From Thermofilaceae archaeon (GTDB taxonomy: Archaea; Thermoproteota; Thermoprotei; Thermofilales; Thermofilaceae), in the NCBI GenBank assembly GCA_027017025.1, contig JALURH010000074.1, forward strand, positions 1 through 14,432: a stretch of 14,432 nt of DNA. Reading direction: 5' to 3'. Below, one piece after another: positions 6,201 to 13,542 of this stretch. Position 1 is the stretch's first letter. The number at the start of each line of letters is the position of its first letter. A program made the position numbers and the translations under genes. Below the pieces are notes generated by a model that was not told the origin of the DNA, ran no database searches, and saw only the letters and a list, made by a program, of their open reading frames with translations.

Positions 6201-6616
6201 TAGGTGTAGTTTACTATCAGAAACTACATCATCTAGTGGCTGATAAAATGCATGCAAGAGCTCGTGGACGTGTTCAAATACTTACTAGACAACCAACGGA
6301 GGGTAGGGCTCGTGAAGGAGGCTTAAGGTTTGGAGAGATGGAGAAAGATTGTTTAGTAGGTCATGGTGCAGCGCTATTACTTAAGGAGAGATTAATTGAG
6401 GGATCTGATCGTACTATCGTCTATGTATGTGAAAATTGTGGCTTTATTGGATGGTACGATGCTAGGAGAGGACATCCTATATGTCCAATGTGTGGAGAGA
6501 AAGGTAAACTTAGCCCCGTTGAAATGTCATATGCATTCAAACTCCTGATTCAAGAGCTAATGGGGCTTGGCATAGCCCCTCGACTCTTATTAAAAGATAA
6601 GATAGAGGTTGATTAG
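3260..6616 (+). CDS. rpoB: DNA-directed RNA polymerase subunit B (Rpo2), undivided
   Basis: This is the second largest catalytic subunit, which forms the wall, lobe and hybrid-binding region and contributes to the active site. The 1118 residues form one continuous chain, as in Crenarchaeota, not split into B' and B'' as in many Euryarchaeota; I see no intein or insertion. Landmarks: HPTQWGRLCPVESPEGQNCG at about 450-465, DKFASRHGQKGVVG at about 870 with the conserved catalytic-region lysines, GEMEKDCLVGHGAALLLKERL near 1025, and a C-terminal zinc motif CENCG...CPMCG (about 1057-1078). The ATG follows rpoH by 6 nt with GAGAGGA as ribosome-binding site, overlapping the rpoH stop region. The rpoA1 start is one base after its TAG, so the polymerase subunits are tightly coupled. 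Confidence 0.98.
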   Translation: MRDAKKLPRDFPWVLINAYVRELGLVRQHLDSFNRFLEQGLQEIVDEIGGVEIPQAGVYVKFGKVEVGTPIFREADGSETKLTPMMARLRNITYSAPVYLQMSLYVDGEERRSEWVFIGKMPIMVKSSKCVLANIKSEEELIRLGEDPNDPGGYFIVNGSERVLVIQEDLATNRVLVDIGGTGSSVTHTAKVFSTAAGYRVPVTVERTKDGMIYVNFPAVPVKLPVVTVMRALGLETDKEIVSAVSDNPLIQNEFMPSLIEQSKIAGTMEEALDYIGSRVAVGQPRHVRLQRAQQVLDENFLPHIGRRPKFRRAKAYFLGQMVEKLLELKLGLRSPDDKDHYANKRLKHAGELMAMVFRQAFRQLVREMSYALEKHIGRSRDINLLTIVRPDIITDRLQHALATGNWVGGRTGVSQILDRTNFISTLSHLRRVVSPLSRTQPHFEARELHPTQWGRLCPVESPEGQNCGLVKNLALLATLSSGIDEREIYDLLVNRLGVIPIEKARAANIKGSKVFLNGRLIGIHENGEELANNVRRLRRQGRIHHEVNIAYYKRNQIDEVYVNCDAGRLRRPLLVVENGEIKLKPIHLEKLKNGEWGWSDLIDQGIVEYLDAEEEENALIAETPFEILAEHTHAEISPAAILGVVALIIPYIEFNQSPRNSYEAAMAKQALSIPSLNFKLRMDPRMHLLHYPQKPLVRTKIFDLLPLDERPFGANMIVAVLTGGGYNIQDAVVINKAALERGMTRSTFLRTYEAEERRYPGGAEDRFEIPGEDVLDYKSRESYIALDPVDGLAFPEAEVSGGQVIIGRTSPPRFYTGVLETRTLTRRKDTSITLRHGEYGIVDKIIITESPEGVKLVKVRVRDPRITEIGDKFASRHGQKGVVGLIIPQEDMPFTEEGIVPDLLINPHAIPSRMTVGQLLESLAGKVAALSGKFIDATAFEGTPEEVIKKMLRELGFRSDGKEVLYNGITGEKLEAEIFIGVVYYQKLHHLVADKMHARARGRVQILTRQPTEGRAREGGLRFGEMEKDCLVGHGAALLLKERLIEGSDRTIVYVCENCGFIGWYDARRGHPICPMCGEKGKLSPVEMSYAFKLLIQELMGLGIAPRLLLKDKIEVD

Positions 6617-6617
6617 C

Positions 6618-9281
6618 ATGGAGTTATACGATGAATCAACTAAGGTTGTTGCTGGGCTAAAATTTGGTTTATTATCACCAGAGATGATAAGAAAAATCTC
6701 TGTAGCAAAGATAGACACGCCCGAACTTTATGATGAGGAAGGACTGCCAATACCGGGCGGAGTTATGGATAGAAGACTGGGTACTATAGAACCTGGAGTT
6801 AGATGTGCGACATGTGGTAATACTCCTCTCAACTGTCCTGGACATTTTGGACACATAGAGCTTGCTAGACCAGTAATTCATCCAGAGTTTGCTAAGTACA
6901 TACATACGTTGTTAAGAGCTACATGTAGACGCTGCGGTAGGTTGCTTCTTCAACCAGACAAAATAGAGAAAAATCGTAAAAGGATGGAGGCATTGGGGAA
7001 GCACTGGATTATGCTTAAGTATAGATTTGCAGAGGCTATTCAGAAAGAGGCAGCCAGCATAAATTCCTGTCCCCATTGCAGAGCTCCTCAATATAAGATA
7101 AAGTTTGAGAAACCATATATCTTCTATGAAGAAAGAGACGGTATATTAGTTAAGCTAAGCTCGGCTGAAATCCGTGAAAGACTGGAAAGAATACCTGATG
7201 AAGATCTAGAGCTCCTAGGTTTCAATCCCAAAGACGCTAGACCGGAATGGATGGTTCTAAGAGTGCTTCCAGTAGTTCCTCCAGCTGTAAGACCATCTAT
7301 TACATTAGAGTCAGGAGATAGGTCTGAGGACGACTTAACACATAAGCTAGTAGATATACTAAGAGTAAATCAGAGGCTTAGAGAAAACATTGAAGCAGGA
7401 GCTCCTCCCTTGATAGTAGATGATCTCTGGGGTTTGCTCCAGTATCATGTTGCAACATATTTTGATAATGAATTACCGGGTATACCTCCAGCTAGGCACA
7501 GATCGGGGAGACCGCTTAGAACACTAGCCCAGAGACTAAAAGGTAAAGAAGGTCGGTTTAGAGGTAGTTTAGCTGGGAAGAGGGTAGATTTCTCGGCTAG
7601 AACCGTAATATCTCCAGATCCTAACATAGGTATAAACGAAGTTGGGGTACCAATAGATATTGCAAAGGTACTAATCGTTCCGGAGAAGGTTACACCATGG
7701 AACATTGAGGAGATGAGAGAGCTTGTGAAAAATGGTCCAAATAGATATCCAGGTGCAAATTATATCGTTAGACCGGATGGCGCACGTATTGATCTAAGAT
7801 ATGTTAAAGATCTTGAAGGTCTTGCACAGACATTAAAACCCGGCTATATAGTGGAGAGACACCTAAGAGACGGAGATATAGTATTATTCAATAGGCAGCC
7901 TTCCCTACACAGGATGTCAATAATGGCACATATAGTTAAGGTTTTACCGTACAAGACCTTCCGCTTAAATCTTCTAGTTTGCACTCCATATAACGCTGAC
8001 TTCGATGGAGACGAAATGAATCTCCATGTGCCTCAGAGTGAAGAGGCAAGAGCTGAGGCTAGGTCATTAATGCTTGTTCAAGAACAGATACTTACACCTC
8101 GTTATGGAGGACCAATAATTGGTGCAATTCATGACTATATTAGTGGAGCCTATCTATTTACGAGGAAGGATACCATATTTGATAAGAATTCTGCCTCTCA
8201 GCTTCTCTATATAGCTGGATACGAAGGGGATTTACCAGAGCCAGCGATACTTAAACCCGGTCCTTATTGGACAGGCAAACAACTTGTCAGTATATTCTTA
8301 CCGGATGATATGGATTATGTTGGAAGAGCCTCTGTTGCGCCTGCGTCCGGTCAATGTGATGAGGAATTCTGTGAAAATGATGGATATGTGCTAATTAGAA
8401 ATGGGAAGCTCTTAACAGGGGTTTTCGACAAACAGGCTTTAGGTGCAGAGAAGCCTGAAACTGTTCTTCATGAGATAGTAAAGGAGTATGGAACAGAAAA
8501 AGCTAGGGAGATCATGGATACAATGTTTAGGATATTTATAGCGTACCTTGATATGCATGGATTCACTATGGGTATAGATACGATCGAGATTCCCGAAAGT
8601 GCCATAAAAGACATAGAGGATATATTAAGGAAGGCAGAGGAAGATGTTCAAAAACTTATTGACCAGTATCTTAGTGGGGAACTTACACCAATGCCCGGGA
8701 AGACTCGTAGAGAGACTCTAGAAGAGCTCATTATGCAAAGATTAGCGCAGGCAAGAACGGAAGCTGGAGAAATAGCTAGTAAGTATCTCGGTATGACTAA
8801 TCACGCTGTCATAATGGCTAAAACTGGTGCTAGGGGAAGTATGCTTAATCTCACACAAATGGCTGCAGTACTTGGACAAATGTCCATAAGAGGAAAGAGG
8901 ATAGAGAGAGGATATATTGATAGAACACTTCCACACTTCAGACAAAGAGACCTAAGTCCCAGAGCTAGAGGATTCGTCTACAGTAATTTCAGTAAAGGCC
9001 TTAGACCAACAGAATTCTTCTTCCATGCAATATCTGGTAGAGAGGGGTTAGTAGATACGGCTGTTAGGACGGCACAAAGCGGTTACATGTATAGGAGATT
9101 AGCTAATGCTCTTCAAGACTTCTATGTAGCGTATGACGGAAGCGTTAGAACAAGTGAAGGCTTTATTGTACAGCTAAGGTATGGTGAAGATGGTGTAGAT
9201 CCCGCAAGAAGTGATCATGGAAGAGCAGTTAATGTTGATAAAATTATTAAAAAGGTTCTAGCTAGAAGAGGTGAGAAATAA
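6618..9281 (+). CDS. rpoA1: DNA-directed RNA polymerase subunit A' (Rpo1N)
   Basis: This is the N-terminal two thirds of the largest subunit, carrying the catalytic magnesium site. With the ATG at 6618 it has 887 residues, normal for the family. Zinc ligands are visible: C63, C66 and C73 with GHFGH (75-79), and C103/C106 with C151/C154. The switch and clamp segment SGRPLRTLAQRLKGKEGRFR is followed by GKRVDFSARTVISPDPN, and the absolutely conserved NADFDGDEMN has its Asp triad at D461, D463 and D465. The frame can be opened at TTG 6609, but that codon lies inside the GAGGT ribosome-binding site (6605-6609), which is correctly spaced for ATG 6618; the latter is one base after the rpoB stop. Its TAA shares one base with the rpoA2 ATG. 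Confidence 0.98.
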   Translation: MELYDESTKVVAGLKFGLLSPEMIRKISVAKIDTPELYDEEGLPIPGGVMDRRLGTIEPGVRCATCGNTPLNCPGHFGHIELARPVIHPEFAKYIHTLLRATCRRCGRLLLQPDKIEKNRKRMEALGKHWIMLKYRFAEAIQKEAASINSCPHCRAPQYKIKFEKPYIFYEERDGILVKLSSAEIRERLERIPDEDLELLGFNPKDARPEWMVLRVLPVVPPAVRPSITLESGDRSEDDLTHKLVDILRVNQRLRENIEAGAPPLIVDDLWGLLQYHVATYFDNELPGIPPARHRSGRPLRTLAQRLKGKEGRFRGSLAGKRVDFSARTVISPDPNIGINEVGVPIDIAKVLIVPEKVTPWNIEEMRELVKNGPNRYPGANYIVRPDGARIDLRYVKDLEGLAQTLKPGYIVERHLRDGDIVLFNRQPSLHRMSIMAHIVKVLPYKTFRLNLLVCTPYNADFDGDEMNLHVPQSEEARAEARSLMLVQEQILTPRYGGPIIGAIHDYISGAYLFTRKDTIFDKNSASQLLYIAGYEGDLPEPAILKPGPYWTGKQLVSIFLPDDMDYVGRASVAPASGQCDEEFCENDGYVLIRNGKLLTGVFDKQALGAEKPETVLHEIVKEYGTEKAREIMDTMFRIFIAYLDMHGFTMGIDTIEIPESAIKDIEDILRKAEEDVQKLIDQYLSGELTPMPGKTRRETLEELIMQRLAQARTEAGEIASKYLGMTNHAVIMAKTGARGSMLNLTQMAAVLGQMSIRGKRIERGYIDRTLPHFRQRDLSPRARGFVYSNFSKGLRPTEFFFHAISGREGLVDTAVRTAQSGYMYRRLANALQDFYVAYDGSVRTSEGFIVQLRYGEDGVDPARSDHGRAVNVDKIIKKVLARRGEK

Positions 9282-10483
9282 TGACGGAATCGATAGCTCC
9301 TGAGGAATTATGGAGTCTTGTAGAAAGCTACTACGATGTACTTCCCGAAAAACTTAGGAAGGAGTTGTATGAGAAAATTTTAGAGAGTAGGTTATCTAGA
9401 AAGGAGGCGATTGAGGTTATTGAAGAAGCTGTACGTAGATATAGAGCAAGCCTTGTAGACCCGGGAGAAGCTGTAGGGATGGTTGCTGCCCAAAGTATTG
9501 GAGAACCTAGCACACAAATGACCTTAAGAACGTTTCACTATGCTGGTGTAAGAGAACTAAACGTTACACTTGGGCTTCCAAGGCTAATAGAAATAGTAGA
9601 TGCTCGTAAAAGCCCATCTACGCCTATAATGGAGATCTATGTTACATCTGAGATAGCAAAAGACCCCGAGAAAGTATTAGAGATTGCTAGGAAAATAGAA
9701 TTGACAACTATAGAGAACATTACAAAAAGCGCTACCATTGACTATATTGAATCAGCAATTATTCTCGAGCTAGATCCTGAAATGATGGAAAATAGGGGGG
9801 TTACTATACGAGATGTAGTAAAGGCTATAAATAGGATTAAAGGGAAAAGAGGACGTGTAGAAGTAATGGAGGAAAACACCATAGTGTTCTACACCGGGAT
9901 TGAAGATATACCAAGACTTAAGAGAATGTATGATAGAGTTTTCGGGTTAAGAATTAGAGGTATAAAAGGTATAAAACATGCTATAGTGAAGCCTGTGAGA
10001 GATCAAGAAGGAAATATCATCGAATATATGATAATGACTGAGGGAAGCAATCTACAAGCCGTCTTAGCTGTGGAAGGTGTAGATGCCTCGAGGACACTAA
10101 CAAATAATATAGTTGAGATAATGGAGGTTCTAGGAATAGAAGCAGCTAGATCTGCTATCATACGTGAAATTAAAAGAGTTCTAGATGAACATGGACTTGA
10201 TGTTGATATTAGACATATTATGATGGTTGCCGACGCTATGACAATGACTGGTAGAGTTAGACAAGTTGGGAGGCATGGCGTAGCTGGAGAAAAGAGTAGC
10301 GTACTAGCTAGAGCCGCCTTTGAAGTAACAATAAAACATCTGGTTGACGCAACGGTTAGAGGTGAGATAGATGAACTTAAAGGCGTTATAGAAAATGTCT
10401 TAATAGGCTCTAAACCAATACCTGTTGGAACAGGAGCTGTAAAACTTAGAATGAAATATGAGTTCCCTGTGGTGGAGGAGTAA
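9281..10483 (+). CDS. rpoA2: DNA-directed RNA polymerase subunit A'' (Rpo1C)
   Basis: This is the C-terminal third of the largest subunit, encoded separately in Archaea; together with A' it completes the beta'-like subunit and supplies the trigger loop and part of the jaw. The 400 residues include the hallmark DPGEAVGMVAAQSIGEPSTQ (60-79) continuing MTLRTFHYAG, a long jaw region, and the closing GEKSSVLARAAFEVT and PVGTGAVKL segments. The ATG overlaps the last base of the rpoA1 TAA, and GAGGTGA (9268-9274) inside rpoA1 is a near-perfect ribosome-binding site 6 nt away. The next gene, rpl30e, begins on the last base of its own TAA in the same way. Confidence 0.98.
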   Translation: MTESIAPEELWSLVESYYDVLPEKLRKELYEKILESRLSRKEAIEVIEEAVRRYRASLVDPGEAVGMVAAQSIGEPSTQMTLRTFHYAGVRELNVTLGLPRLIEIVDARKSPSTPIMEIYVTSEIAKDPEKVLEIARKIELTTIENITKSATIDYIESAIILELDPEMMENRGVTIRDVVKAINRIKGKRGRVEVMEENTIVFYTGIEDIPRLKRMYDRVFGLRIRGIKGIKHAIVKPVRDQEGNIIEYMIMTEGSNLQAVLAVEGVDASRTLTNNIVEIMEVLGIEAARSAIIREIKRVLDEHGLDVDIRHIMMVADAMTMTGRVRQVGRHGVAGEKSSVLARAAFEVTIKHLVDATVRGEIDELKGVIENVLIGSKPIPVGTGAVKLRMKYEFPVVEE

Positions 10484-10788
10484 TGGTTGATGTAATTAGG
10501 GAAATACAAACCACATTGAGAACTGGTAGAGTTATATTAGGGTATAGAAGAACCCTAAAAGCTGTAGTTAACGGCAAAGCTAAGCTAGTAGTAATTGCGA
10601 AAAATGCACCTGAAAACGTTATGAGTGACTTACTTACATATAGCAAATTAGCAAGAATACCAATCTACATTTTTAGCGGAACGAGTAGAGATCTAGGAGC
10701 TATATGCAATAAACCATTTACTGTCTCAGCTATGGCTATAATAGATCCTGGAGAAAGTAATGTTCTCGATCTAACTAAGGGAGAATAA
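10483..10788 (+). CDS. rpl30e: Ribosomal protein L30e (eL30)
   Basis: This is a large-subunit ribosomal protein of the L7Ae/L30e family, an alpha-beta-alpha RNA-binding fold that recognises kinked RNA. The 101 residues match the family: REIQTTLRTGRVILGYRRTLKAV, then KLVVIAKNAPENV with the conserved N-A-P, a Y-KLARIPIY strand, and LGAICNKPFTVSAMAIIDPG at the RNA-binding end. The position between rpoA2 and nusA is the classic archaeal arrangement. The ATG overlaps the rpoA2 stop by one base and is preceded by GGAGGAG. Translation is probably coupled to rpoA2. L7Ae is a close relative, but the G-GKPF-like C-terminus and synteny favour L30e. Confidence 0.95.
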   Translation: MVDVIREIQTTLRTGRVILGYRRTLKAVVNGKAKLVVIAKNAPENVMSDLLTYSKLARIPIYIFSGTSRDLGAICNKPFTVSAMAIIDPGESNVLDLTKGE

Positions 10789-10790
10789 TT

Positions 10791-11234
10791 ATGGTGGAAG
10801 GAGGTATAAAGTTAACAGACCAGGAATTACAGCTAATGTATCTCTTCGAGAACGTTACTGGAGTTCCAGCTAAAGATTGTATACTTGATGGAAGATTTAA
10901 AAGAATAATATTCGTTGTAGGCAAGGGAATGGCTCCAATCGCTGTAGGTAAGAATGGCTCTAAAATAAAGGCGTTAAAGGGATTTCTAGGAAAAGATGTT
11001 GAAGTCATAGAGTATGGGAATAGCCTTGAGGAAGCTATAAAGAATAGCCTTTTTCCAGCACAAGTAAGCGATATTGAGGTTCGAGGAGGTAATGAGAGGA
11101 GAATGGTGATAGTAAGGGTTCCTATGAAACATATGGGTGTAGCAATAGGCCGAGACGGGAGAAATATAGCTAGGGCGAAACTAGTTCTGAGGAGATATTT
11201 TGGTATAGGGGATCTGAGAATAGTAACCGCGTAG
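10791..11234 (+). CDS. nusA: NusA-like transcription factor, archaeal short form (two KH domains)
   Basis: Archaeal NusA consists only of the two KH domains of bacterial NusA and binds RNA; its exact role in archaeal elongation or termination is less clear than in bacteria. The 147-residue product fits. The first KH domain has the GxxG loop in AVGKNGSKIKAL (about 51-62) and the second in GVAIGRDGRNIARAK (about 116-130); there is no N-terminal polymerase-binding domain or S1 domain. The ATG is 2 nt after the rpl30e stop with GGGAG upstream. It is the last gene of the polymerase transcript: 115 bases with a strong TATA box separate it from rps12. Confidence 0.95.
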   Translation: MVEGGIKLTDQELQLMYLFENVTGVPAKDCILDGRFKRIIFVVGKGMAPIAVGKNGSKIKALKGFLGKDVEVIEYGNSLEEAIKNSLFPAQVSDIEVRGGNERRMVIVRVPMKHMGVAIGRDGRNIARAKLVLRRYFGIGDLRIVTA

Positions 11235-11283
11235 GCATCTAGAGAATGGTATATCTGATTTCCCTCAATTGGCACTAACTTAA

Positions 11284-11296
11284 TACTCTAGGAGTA
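11284..11296. repeat. Small palindrome upstream of the rps12 TATA box
   Basis: TACTC-TAG-GAGTA is a perfect 5-bp inverted repeat about 12 bp upstream of the rps12 BRE/TATA element. The 12-mer ACTCTAGGAGTA (11285-11296) occurs again inverted at 133-144. A regulatory role is possible but unproven. Confidence 0.25.
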
Positions 11297-11304
11297 ATAT
11301 TTTC

Positions 11305-11321
11305 GAGAAAAAATATATATT
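11305..11321 (+). promoter_or_regulatory. BRE/TATA promoter of the rps12-rpoD-rps9 operon
   Basis: GAGAAAAAATATATATT holds an A-rich BRE and a strong TATA box. A start about 27 nt from its centre lies near 11342, only some 8 nt before the ATG at 11350. This places the upstream in-frame GTG (11326) outside the mRNA and supports the shorter rps12. Confidence 0.65.
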
Positions 11322-11349
11322 TGAAGTGAACATAGAGGCAAGGAATATT

Positions 11350-11793
11350 ATGCCAGGCAGTAAGTCACCCAAAGGAATGTTTGCCGCTAGGAAACTTAGG
11401 GAAAAAAGGAAGAGGTTTAGATGGAGTGATATATATTACAAGAGAAGGATACTTCAAATGAAAAAGAAGGTGGATCCTTTAGAAGGAGCTCCACAGGCAA
11501 GAGGCATAGTAATAGAGAAAGTAGGTATTGAAAGTAGGCAGCCCAATAGTGCTGTCAGAAAATGTGTTAGGGTACAGCTAATAAAGAATGGGAAAATAGT
11601 TACAGCTTTCCTCCCAGGCGATGGGGCTCTATTATTTGTTAATGAACACGATGAGGTAATAATAGAGGGTATAGGTGGGCCAGAGGGTAGAGCATACGGA
11701 GATTTACCTGGTGTAAGATGGAAAGTTATAAAGGTAAATGGAGTTTCACTAAAGGAGATTCTAAGAGGAAGAAAACAGAAACCAATGCGATAA
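11350..11793 (+). CDS. rps12: Ribosomal protein S12 (uS12)
   Basis: This small-subunit protein sits at the decoding centre and helps fidelity. With the ATG at 11350 it has 147 residues and begins MPGSKSPKGMFAARKLREKR, the standard crenarchaeal start. The universal core includes GAPQARGIVIEKVGIESRQP, then NSAVRKCVRVQLIKNGK and the C-terminal GDLPGVRWKVIKVNGVSL; PNSA holds the proline that is hydroxylated in some organisms. The frame extends to a GTG at 11326, rejected because that codon lies upstream of the predicted transcription start and adds residues not found in relatives as I recall them. A GAGGCAAGG purine run precedes the ATG. In many archaea rps7 and tef1 follow; here rpoD follows after 6 nt. 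Confidence 0.95.
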   Translation: MPGSKSPKGMFAARKLREKRKRFRWSDIYYKRRILQMKKKVDPLEGAPQARGIVIEKVGIESRQPNSAVRKCVRVQLIKNGKIVTAFLPGDGALLFVNEHDEVIIEGIGGPEGRAYGDLPGVRWKVIKVNGVSLKEILRGRKQKPMR

Positions 11794-11799
11794 CTAATT

Positions 11800-12666
11800 A
11801 TGGTGAAGAACTTGGATGATGAGGAAAAAGGTCCTGAAGTTACTATAAGGAAAATAGAGAATAACTACATTGAATTTGAGCTCGTGAACGTTACTCCGGC
11901 ATTTGCGAACTCCGTTAGGAGAGCAATACTATCTGAGGTACCTACATTAGCCTTCGATGAAGTAATAATATCAGAGAATGGTTCTGTGCTTTTCGATGAA
12001 GTTCTTGCACATAGAATATCGTTAATACCACTACGGGTAGGAGAAGAAACGTATGAGGCACTTAGAGAATGCTATGAAGAAGGAAAACGTGATGAATGTA
12101 CGGTGCTATTTACATTAGAGGTTGAGGCTAACGAGCGACCAGTAACAGTTCTCTCAGGACATCTACGCTATGTAGGAGGCTATGGTTTACCGGAAGGAGT
12201 AGAGCTGGAGGTAGAACCTGTATCTGACATAATACCTATAGTAAAGTTAGGTAGAGGCCAAAAAATAGTACTGGAAGCTATAGCAAAAATGGGAACAGGT
12301 AAAGAACATGCTAAATGGCAACCGGTCTCTATTGCTGCATACAAGTATAGACCTAAAGTAAGTGTTCTGAAGCAACCCGAGGGGGATATGGCTGAGAACA
12401 TAGCTACAATTTGTCCGAAAAAGGTCTTCGAGATTAGAGAAAATAGATTAGTAGTATCAAGGGAGGAAGAATGCTCTCTATGTAAGGAGTGTGTTGAAAA
12501 GTTTCCAGGCATAATATCGGTTGGATGGGAAACTTCTCATATATTATTTAGAGTTGAGGGTTTAGGTGTAATTCCAGTAGAGAAAATTATTGACGTTGCT
12601 CTAGAAACGCTGGGTAAAAGGCTAACTAAGTTTCTAAGCGTTCTAGAAGAGACTATACATCAGTAA
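11800..12666 (+). CDS. rpoD: DNA-directed RNA polymerase subunit D (Rpo3) with iron-sulphur domain
   Basis: Rpo3 pairs with Rpo11 to form the assembly platform, equivalent to the bacterial alpha dimer. The 288 residues show the dimerisation fold (VTPAFANSVRRAILSEVPT, about 31-49; DEVLAHRISLIPL, 66-78), then GTGKEHAKWQPVS (165-177), and an inserted ferredoxin-like domain: C205 in ICPKKVF, and C225, C228 and C231 in CSLCKEC. Four cysteines remain, enough for a cluster, but the position usually written as the last Cys of CxxCxxCxxxC is F235 here. Which cluster forms cannot be told. The ATG lies 6 nt after rps12; I see no Shine-Dalgarno sequence, so initiation probably depends on coupling to rps12. 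rpl18e follows. Confidence 0.95.
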   Translation: MVKNLDDEEKGPEVTIRKIENNYIEFELVNVTPAFANSVRRAILSEVPTLAFDEVIISENGSVLFDEVLAHRISLIPLRVGEETYEALRECYEEGKRDECTVLFTLEVEANERPVTVLSGHLRYVGGYGLPEGVELEVEPVSDIIPIVKLGRGQKIVLEAIAKMGTGKEHAKWQPVSIAAYKYRPKVSVLKQPEGDMAENIATICPKKVFEIRENRLVVSREEECSLCKECVEKFPGIISVGWETSHILFRVEGLGVIPVEKIIDVALETLGKRLTKFLSVLEETIHQ

Positions 12667-12708
12667 GATTTTTAATCAATTATGTTCTTAGAGGGCAGGG
12701 TTTTAGTT

Positions 12709-13071
12709 ATGAAGAGGACGGGGCCAACAAATATTCATTTGAGGAGGCTCGTACACTATCTGAGAAAATCTGCTAGAAAAAATAATGCTGCGATATGGAA
12801 ATCCGTAGCAGAGACTCTCTGGAAGCCTAGAAGGCGAAAAGTAGCAGTTAATTTAAGCAAGATAAATAGATATACAATTGAAGGCGAGACTGTTATAGTA
12901 CCAGGAAAGGTTCTCGGTAGCGGTGTTTTGGAACATAAGGTTACAGTTGCAGCCTGGGCTTTCAGCAAAAAGGCTAAAGAAAAAATTAATGAAGTTGGTG
13001 GCAGAGCTATTTCTATCGAAGAATTAGTAAAGGAAAACCCTAGAGGCAGTGGTGTTAAGGTAATAGCCTAG
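12709..13071 (+). CDS. rpl18e: Ribosomal protein L18e (eL18)
   Basis: This large-subunit protein is related to bacterial L15 and is specific to archaea and eukaryotes. With the ATG at 12709 it has 120 residues starting MKRTGPTNIHLRRLVHYL, the usual family start, followed by WKSVAETLWKPRRRKVAVNL, then TIEGETVIVPGKVLGSGVL and VTVAAWAFSKKAKEKI, and a GGRAISIEELV end. An in-frame ATG at 12682 would add nine residues, but a GAGGGCAGGG purine run (12691-12700) is well placed for 12709 and would be internal otherwise. The order rpoD-rpl18e-rpl13-rps9 is conserved in archaea. The gap to rpl13 is 9 nt. Confidence 0.94.
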   Translation: MKRTGPTNIHLRRLVHYLRKSARKNNAAIWKSVAETLWKPRRRKVAVNLSKINRYTIEGETVIVPGKVLGSGVLEHKVTVAAWAFSKKAKEKINEVGGRAISIEELVKENPRGSGVKVIA

Positions 13072-13080
13072 GTGTAAAGT

Positions 13081-13536
13081 ATGGCGGAGGAGAAAATAGT
13101 GGTAATAAATGCTGAAGGGCTTGTCGCTGGTAGGTTAGCTAGTGTCATAGCTAAGAGGCTCTTGAGGGGCGAGAAAATAGTTGTAGTAAATGTTGAGAAG
13201 GCCATTATAACTGGTAAACGAGAGAGAGTTTTAGAGAAATTTAGGAAAAGAATAGTTGAATGGAGAACACATTATAACCCCGAAAAGCGTGGGCCAAAGT
13301 ATCCTAGAGTTCCCGATAGAGTATTTAAGAGGATGGTTAGAGGCATGTTACCATATAAGAAACCTAAGGGGAGAAAAGCTTATAGGAGGTTAAGAGTATA
13401 CGTAGGTATTCCTCAACAATTTAAGGAAGCAGAAATGGAGGTTATAAAAGAAGCTAGGCTCAAAAACAAAATGATACCTGTAGTTACTCTAGGGGAAGTT
13501 TATGAACTCCTCTCTGGGCGAGTCATTGAGAGGTGA
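13081..13536 (+). CDS. rpl13: Ribosomal protein L13 (uL13)
   Basis: This early-assembling large-subunit protein binds 23S rRNA. The 151-residue product has INAEGLVAGRLASVIAKRLL (9-28) at the N-terminus, the VVVNVEKAIITGKRERV strand-turn, a basic RGPKYPRVPDRVFKRMVRGM helix, then MLPYKKPKGRKAYRRLRVYVG, typical of archaeal and eukaryotic L13a. The ATG follows an AGGTG site (13070-13074) that overlaps the rpl18e stop. Its own stop is embedded in GAGGTGA, which acts as ribosome-binding site for rps9 6 nt further on, so the two genes are probably translationally coupled. Confidence 0.96.
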   Translation: MAEEKIVVINAEGLVAGRLASVIAKRLLRGEKIVVVNVEKAIITGKRERVLEKFRKRIVEWRTHYNPEKRGPKYPRVPDRVFKRMVRGMLPYKKPKGRKAYRRLRVYVGIPQQFKEAEMEVIKEARLKNKMIPVVTLGEVYELLSGRVIER

Positions 13537-13542
13537 TATATT

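Noticed and set aside
6609..6617. TTG start for rpoA1 adding three residues
   Set aside because: The codon overlaps the ribosome-binding site that serves ATG 6618.
3260..9281. Intein or insertion in rpoB or rpoA1
   Set aside because: Lengths (1118 and 887 residues) and uninterrupted conserved blocks show no insertion.
10003..10509. 168-codon minus-strand open frame opposite rpoA2
   Set aside because: Lies wholly inside rpoA2 and the rpl30e start; Ser/Thr/Ile-rich low-information peptide typical of an antisense shadow, with no family resemblance.
10775..11275. 166-codon minus-strand open frame opposite nusA
   Set aside because: Covers the well-supported nusA gene on the other strand and shows no motif; shadow of codon bias.
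11326..11349. GTG start for rps12 adding eight residues
   Set aside because: Lies upstream of the transcription start predicted from the TATA box, and the extra residues are not part of the S12 family.
12682..12708. ATG start for rpl18e adding nine residues
   Set aside because: The purine-rich site at 12691-12700 fits ATG 12709, and the family begins at that Met.
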